From an uncultured Granulicatella sp. (GTDB lineage: Bacteria > Bacillota > Bacilli > Lactobacillales > Aerococcaceae), in contig CAMYBO010000041.1 in assembly GCA_947254045.1 (NCBI GenBank), forward strand, positions 1-9,384: a stretch of DNA of 9,384 nucleotides, written 5' to 3'. Under the pieces are notes generated by a model that had not been told where the DNA came from, ran no database searches, and saw nothing but the letters and a program-made list of their open reading frames with translations. The number at the start of each line of letters is the position of its first letter. Within the stretch, counting starts at the first letter, position 1. The translations under genes were made by a program, and so were the position numbers. Shown in pieces: positions 7,554-9,384 of this stretch.

Positions 7554-7622
7554 AAATGACTTTTCTAAAAGTAGTCAAGAATGCCAGATGATGGAGGATG
7601 ATACTATTTGGAAAAGTCATTT
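7554..7622. repeat. Long-loop inverted repeat between the phosphatase and EamA genes
   Basis: A perfect 12-bp inverted repeat, AAATGACTTTTC (7554-7565) and GAAAAGTCATTT (7611-7622), encloses 45 nt. It begins 9 nt after the phosphatase stop and ends 9 nt before the Shine-Dalgarno region of the next gene. There is no clean T tract after it (CTAGTTTCTAG follows), so it is not a textbook terminator. The heptamer TTTCTAG is repeated directly at 7620-7626 and 7627-7633. Confidence 0.6.
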
Positions 7623-7645
7623 CTAGTTTCTAGAGGAAAGAAGGT

Positions 7646-8065
7646 ATGAATATGTGGATGGTATTTGCATTGTTATCGGCATTTTTTGCAGCTTTAACAT
7701 CAATTTTAGCGAAGATTGGAATTAATGGAGTTCATTCGAATTTGGCAACGGCAGTTCGAACAGTAGTGGTTGTCGCAATGTCATGGTTGATGGTATTTGT
7801 AACGAATCAACAGGCTGGATTAAGCGAAATTAGTAGGAAAAGCTGGATATTTTTAATCTTATCAGGATTAGCAACAGGAGCATCTTGGTTATGTTATTAT
7901 CGAGCATTGCAATTAGGAAGTGTAGCAGAAGTAGCAGCGATTGATAAGTTAAGTATTGTCATTACAGTTTTTCTAGCAGTTATCTTTTTACAAGATACGC
8001 TAACGATTAAAACGTTGATTGGTTGTGGATTGATTACTGCAGGAACTGTTTTGATGGTATGGTAG
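7646..8065 (+). CDS. Single-domain EamA-family membrane protein (putative transporter)
   Basis: A 139-residue integral membrane protein with about five hydrophobic segments, the size of one EamA (DMT superfamily) domain; full DMT exporters have two such domains, so this form must pair with itself or with another subunit. Visible family features are the N-terminal helix ending in SILAKIGI, the Arg in the AVRTVVVV helix, a WLCYYRALQLGSVAEVAAIDK stretch (typical of the conserved helix 3-4 turn), and a last helix ending in GCGLITAGTVLMVW. The cargo is unknown. AGAGGA at 7632-7637 lies 8 nt before the chosen ATG; an ATG two codons later (7652) is an alternative. The next small gene begins 35 nt downstream and is probably co-transcribed. 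Confidence 0.82.
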   Translation: MNMWMVFALLSAFFAALTSILAKIGINGVHSNLATAVRTVVVVAMSWLMVFVTNQQAGLSEISRKSWIFLILSGLATGASWLCYYRALQLGSVAEVAAIDKLSIVITVFLAVIFLQDTLTIKTLIGCGLITAGTVLMVW

Positions 8066-8100
8066 TGTAGGGAGTTATTGAATAAAAAGGAAGTGTTGCT

Positions 8101-8280
8101 GTGAATCAATTTTTGAATGTGATGATGGGGATTTTTGCATTAACAATGATGGTTGATTTCGTAGTAGTGTTGTATAAGGGATTCCGGGCAGAAGATATTC
8201 GTCTACCGCTTTTGATTTTAGCTATTTCATTTGTAGGAGTCATTATTGTTTATGAATTATTGTTTATTTTTTCAAAATAG
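8101..8280 (+). CDS. Small hypothetical membrane protein, 59 residues, GTG start
   Basis: A short frame of 59 codons, ending TAG at 8278-8280. Support for it being real: AAGGAAG (8087-8093) lies 7 nt before the GTG, it sits tightly behind the EamA gene, and its composition is that of a membrane protein, with two hydrophobic helices (about 5-26, and about 34-58 ending in IVYELLFIFSK) joined by a short charged loop reading YKGFRAEDIRLP. By the positive-inside rule, the Lys/Arg-bearing loop would be cytoplasmic, placing both ends outside. I do not recognise the family. It could be a partner of the single-domain EamA protein, but that rests only on adjacency. Downstream ATG codons at 8122 and 8125 are weaker start options. 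Confidence 0.65.
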   Translation: MNQFLNVMMGIFALTMMVDFVVVLYKGFRAEDIRLPLLILAISFVGVIIVYELLFIFSK

Positions 8281-8296
8281 AGTGAGTAGTTATAAT
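8269..8296 (+). promoter_or_regulatory. Candidate promoter for ssrA
   Basis: A perfect TATAAT (8291-8296) has a weak -35, TTTTCA (8269-8274), 16 bp upstream, overlapping the end of the small membrane gene. It would give a precursor with about 35 extra nt at the 5' end, to be removed by RNase P. A second possible -10, TATAAA (8323-8328), lies closer but has no recognisable -35. Confidence 0.5.
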
Positions 8297-8337
8297 TTGC
8301 GTGAAGGTTAATTTTTTGTTAGTATAAAAGAATATAC

Positions 8338-8702
8338 GGGGTCGTTACGGATTCGACAGGTATAGGTTGAGCTTTCAATGCATTTCGTAGGTTACGACTA
8401 CGTTAAAACGTTACAGTTAAATATAACTGACAAACAACAAACAAACACTTTAGCTTTCGCAGCTTAATACCTGCAAGCTAAGATCTGTCCGGTATCGCCC
8501 ATGTGCTCGGGTCCAGGTCTCATTATTAGTGGGATACGGTTCACTTTTCCGTCTGTCTAAGTGAAACAGAGATGATCAGGCTAGCTTAAGATGATGCTTG
8601 TTTATCAGCTAATCAGTAGCGAAACTCTAAATGGATAAACTATGAATGTAGATTTGATTGTGTCGATATATTTGGACGCGGGTTCGACTCCCGCCGGCTC
8701 CA
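8338..8702 (+). ncRNA. ssrA: Transfer-messenger RNA (tmRNA)
   Basis: A one-piece tmRNA of about 365 nt that rescues stalled ribosomes together with SmpB and tags the incomplete protein for proteolysis. The 5' end has the hallmark GGGGTCGTTACGGATTCGAC. The 3' end has the T arm GCGGG (8678-8682), loop TTCGACT, CCCGC (8690-8694), then the acceptor strand CGGCTCC (8695-8701), which pairs with GGGGTCG (8338-8344) through five Watson-Crick pairs and two wobbles; base 8702 (A) is the discriminator. The CCA tail is not encoded, since T residues follow directly, so it must be added after processing. The middle holds the tag reading frame and then several pseudoknot-forming segments, such as GGTTCACTTTTCCG with TAAGTGAAACAG downstream. 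The 3' end of ssrA is a frequent integration site for mobile DNA, and the sequence after it here is accessory-like. Confidence 0.97.
8429..8467 (+). other. tmRNA tag-peptide reading frame, resume codon GAC
   Basis: Reading back from the TAA at 8465-8467, the only frame ending in a degron-like tail gives the tag DKQQTNTLAFAA. The presumed resume codon GAC (8429-8431) directly follows TATAACT, the sequence that precedes the Ala resume codon in lactococcal tmRNA as I remember it. No GCN codon is available in frame upstream. The LAFAA ending resembles the Listeria tag. Exactly where the tag begins is inferred, not proven. Confidence 0.75.
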
Positions 8703-8717
8703 TTTTTTACGATGAAT

Positions 8718-8765
8718 AAGGCTTAGAAATGTTGATGTTTCAATATTTCTAAGCCTTTGTTTTTT
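8718..8765 (+). terminator. Strong intrinsic terminator of ssrA
   Basis: A perfect 13-bp stem, AAGGCTTAGAAAT (8718-8730) with ATTTCTAAGCCTT (8745-8757), with a loop that can itself form TTGA/TCAA, is followed by TGTTTTTT. It lies 15 nt after the tmRNA 3' end. Confidence 0.95.
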
Positions 8766-8881
8766 AAAATAAAAGCAGAATCCTGATTGATTTTAGTGGT
8801 AATTATTTTAAATGAGGAATCTTGTACAGCACCTAATTCAATTTCAATACAATCAGATAGAGTTAAATGTTTCTGTTTCAT
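8723..8881 (-). pseudogene. Degenerate IS30-type transposase N-terminal fragment
   Basis: The minus-strand frame starts with ATG (8881-8879) and gives 52 residues, ending with TAA inside the ssrA terminator. Its first 38 or so residues follow the pattern of the N-terminal helix-turn-helix of IS30-family transposases: KHLTLSDCIEIELG, then SSFKIITTKINQD. The typical family form would be HLTL..R..IE..L..G.SF..IA..IN.D.STISKEI. Where STISKEI is expected, this copy reads SAFILKN and then runs into terminator sequence, so the gene is cut off and no catalytic DDE region is present in the window. This is identification by motif from memory; a chance resemblance is possible. If real, it is an insertion-sequence remnant truncated at the ssrA terminator, about 65 nt after the tmRNA end. 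Confidence 0.5.
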
Positions 8882-8982
8882 GTTTCTATATCATCATGTT
8901 CCCATACTTAATTTTACCATAAAATGGTCTAATTCTCATAAAAGTAGTATAATTGATACGAAAAGATTAGATAATATTGTAG

Positions 8983-9275
8983 AAATCAATTAGTGCTAAA
9001 GTTAGAGATATTTTTGTTAAAGTATCTTATCCTTTAAGCGGTACAGCAAGAGTTAAACAAGGAAGTACGATAACTTATGTTAATATTGTTGCTGGAAAAA
9101 ATGTAAGGAGATAATTAGATGATATTCCTAACAATATGGGGCTAAAAATGAAAGCTTGTGTCAAAAAGTTACAGGTATTGCGACGTTAGAAAATGGAAGG
9201 ATTGCAGAATTACATTGGTATCAGCATCCAGAAGTTGGAAAAGTAGAATTTAAAGTTAAGAGGTTTTTACAATGA
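8983..9275 (+). pseudogene. Broken accessory gene (one in-frame stop, one frameshift)
   Basis: Coding-like sequence runs in one frame from about 8983 (KSISAKVRDIFVKV, then SGTARVKQGSTITYVNIVAG) to a TAA at 9112-9114, continues in the same frame as LDDIPNNMG, and then slips at the G run 9138-9141. Restoring one G gives MGAKNESLCQKVTG, then a continuous 44-codon stretch including RIAELHWYQHPEVGKVEF and ending KVKRFLQ with TGA at 9273-9275. So one substitution and one single-base deletion would repair it. A one-base insertion near 8983-8985 might join it to earlier sequence reading DTKRLDNIVE. No proper start codon is visible, so it is also 5'-truncated. From memory, it resembles C-terminal domains carried by phage head-associated or polymorphic-toxin proteins, but I cannot name the family. 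The stop overlaps the next gene's start. Confidence 0.5.
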
Positions 9276-9384
9276 AAGTAGTATATTTAGGGCCTTCAGA
9301 ACCACATACTCTTGATAACGGAAAGGAATATGAAGTGATTTCTGAGGAATATGGATGGTATAGAATAATAGATAAATCAGGAGA
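9272..9384 (+). CDS. Small hypothetical protein, N-terminal part (runs off the window)
   Basis: The frame opens with ATG at 9272-9274, overlapping the stop of the preceding broken gene as ATGA, and remains open to the end of the window (37 complete codons). The protein begins MKVVYLGPSEPHTLDNGKEY and continues with EVISEEYGWYRIIDKSG, a pattern of alternating beta-strand and glycine turns like a small SH3-like barrel. I recall similar 60-75-residue proteins in Firmicutes genomes, often near phage or toxin-like genes, annotated only as hypothetical. There is no strong Shine-Dalgarno (AAGAGG at 9258-9263 lies 8 nt before the ATG and may serve), and the overlap suggests translational coupling to the now broken upstream gene. 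Function unknown; an immunity role for a lost toxin is speculation. Confidence 0.6.
   Translation, partial: MKVVYLGPSEPHTLDNGKEYEVISEEYGWYRIIDKSG

Noticed and set aside
8338..8702. Ordinary tRNA gene at the ssrA 3' end
   Set aside because: The T arm and acceptor are present, but the 5' acceptor strand is over 300 nt away and a tag frame lies between them, so it is the tRNA-like domain of tmRNA.
8678..8702. Attachment-site duplication of the ssrA 3' end within the window
   Set aside because: I looked for a second copy of this segment downstream to 9384 and saw none; any attR would lie beyond the window.
8787..8993. Open frame of 68 codons on the + strand after ssrA
   Set aside because: It starts with TTG without a Shine-Dalgarno site, has an implausible amino-acid mix, and much of it lies opposite the IS30-like minus-strand fragment. 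Only its last dozen codons might belong to the broken gene that follows.

Overview
The window reads as a chromosomal segment of a low-GC Gram-positive bacterium, most likely a member of the Lactobacillales. Evidence: AT-rich codon use, strong AGGAGG-type ribosome binding sites, a galU-trxB neighbourhood, a zinc-free L33 protein and a Firmicutes-type one-piece tmRNA. A Carnobacteriaceae or Granulicatella-like host is possible, but the sequence alone does not settle this. Almost everything is on the + strand.

Region 1 (1-1650) is housekeeping. It holds the end of galU, an intrinsic terminator, trxB (thioredoxin reductase), then rpmG (ribosomal protein L33) with its own promoter and terminator. 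Region 2 (1651-1965) has no gene. It carries two head-to-tail copies of an imperfect palindromic element that share a 31-nt centre and an inner stem but have different outer arms; each set of outer arms can still pair with itself. Region 3 (1966-5119) is a two-gene export operon: a MATE-family transporter followed 3 nt later by an ABC exporter half-transporter, closed by a terminator. Region 4 (5147-7544) holds a promoter, an ABC-F ATPase and a histidine phosphatase. Region 5 (7554-8280) has a long inverted repeat followed by two small membrane proteins: a single-domain EamA-type protein and a 59-residue two-helix protein with a GTG start.

Region 6 (8269-8765) is ssrA (tmRNA) with a candidate promoter and a strong terminator. 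Its tag frame appears to resume on an Asp codon (GAC) and to encode DKQQTNTLAFAA. Region 7 (8766-9384) is a decayed accessory patch directly behind ssrA. It contains a minus-strand fragment resembling the N-terminus of an IS30-type transposase, a broken + strand gene with one in-frame stop and one apparent single-base deletion in a G run, and the intact start of a small gene whose ATG overlaps the broken gene's stop (ATGA). Because ssrA is a known integration hotspot, this is the likely edge of a mobile or formerly mobile segment.

I found no clearly new complete system. The best leads are the paired palindromic elements, the unusual tmRNA tag and the decaying accessory patch after ssrA.
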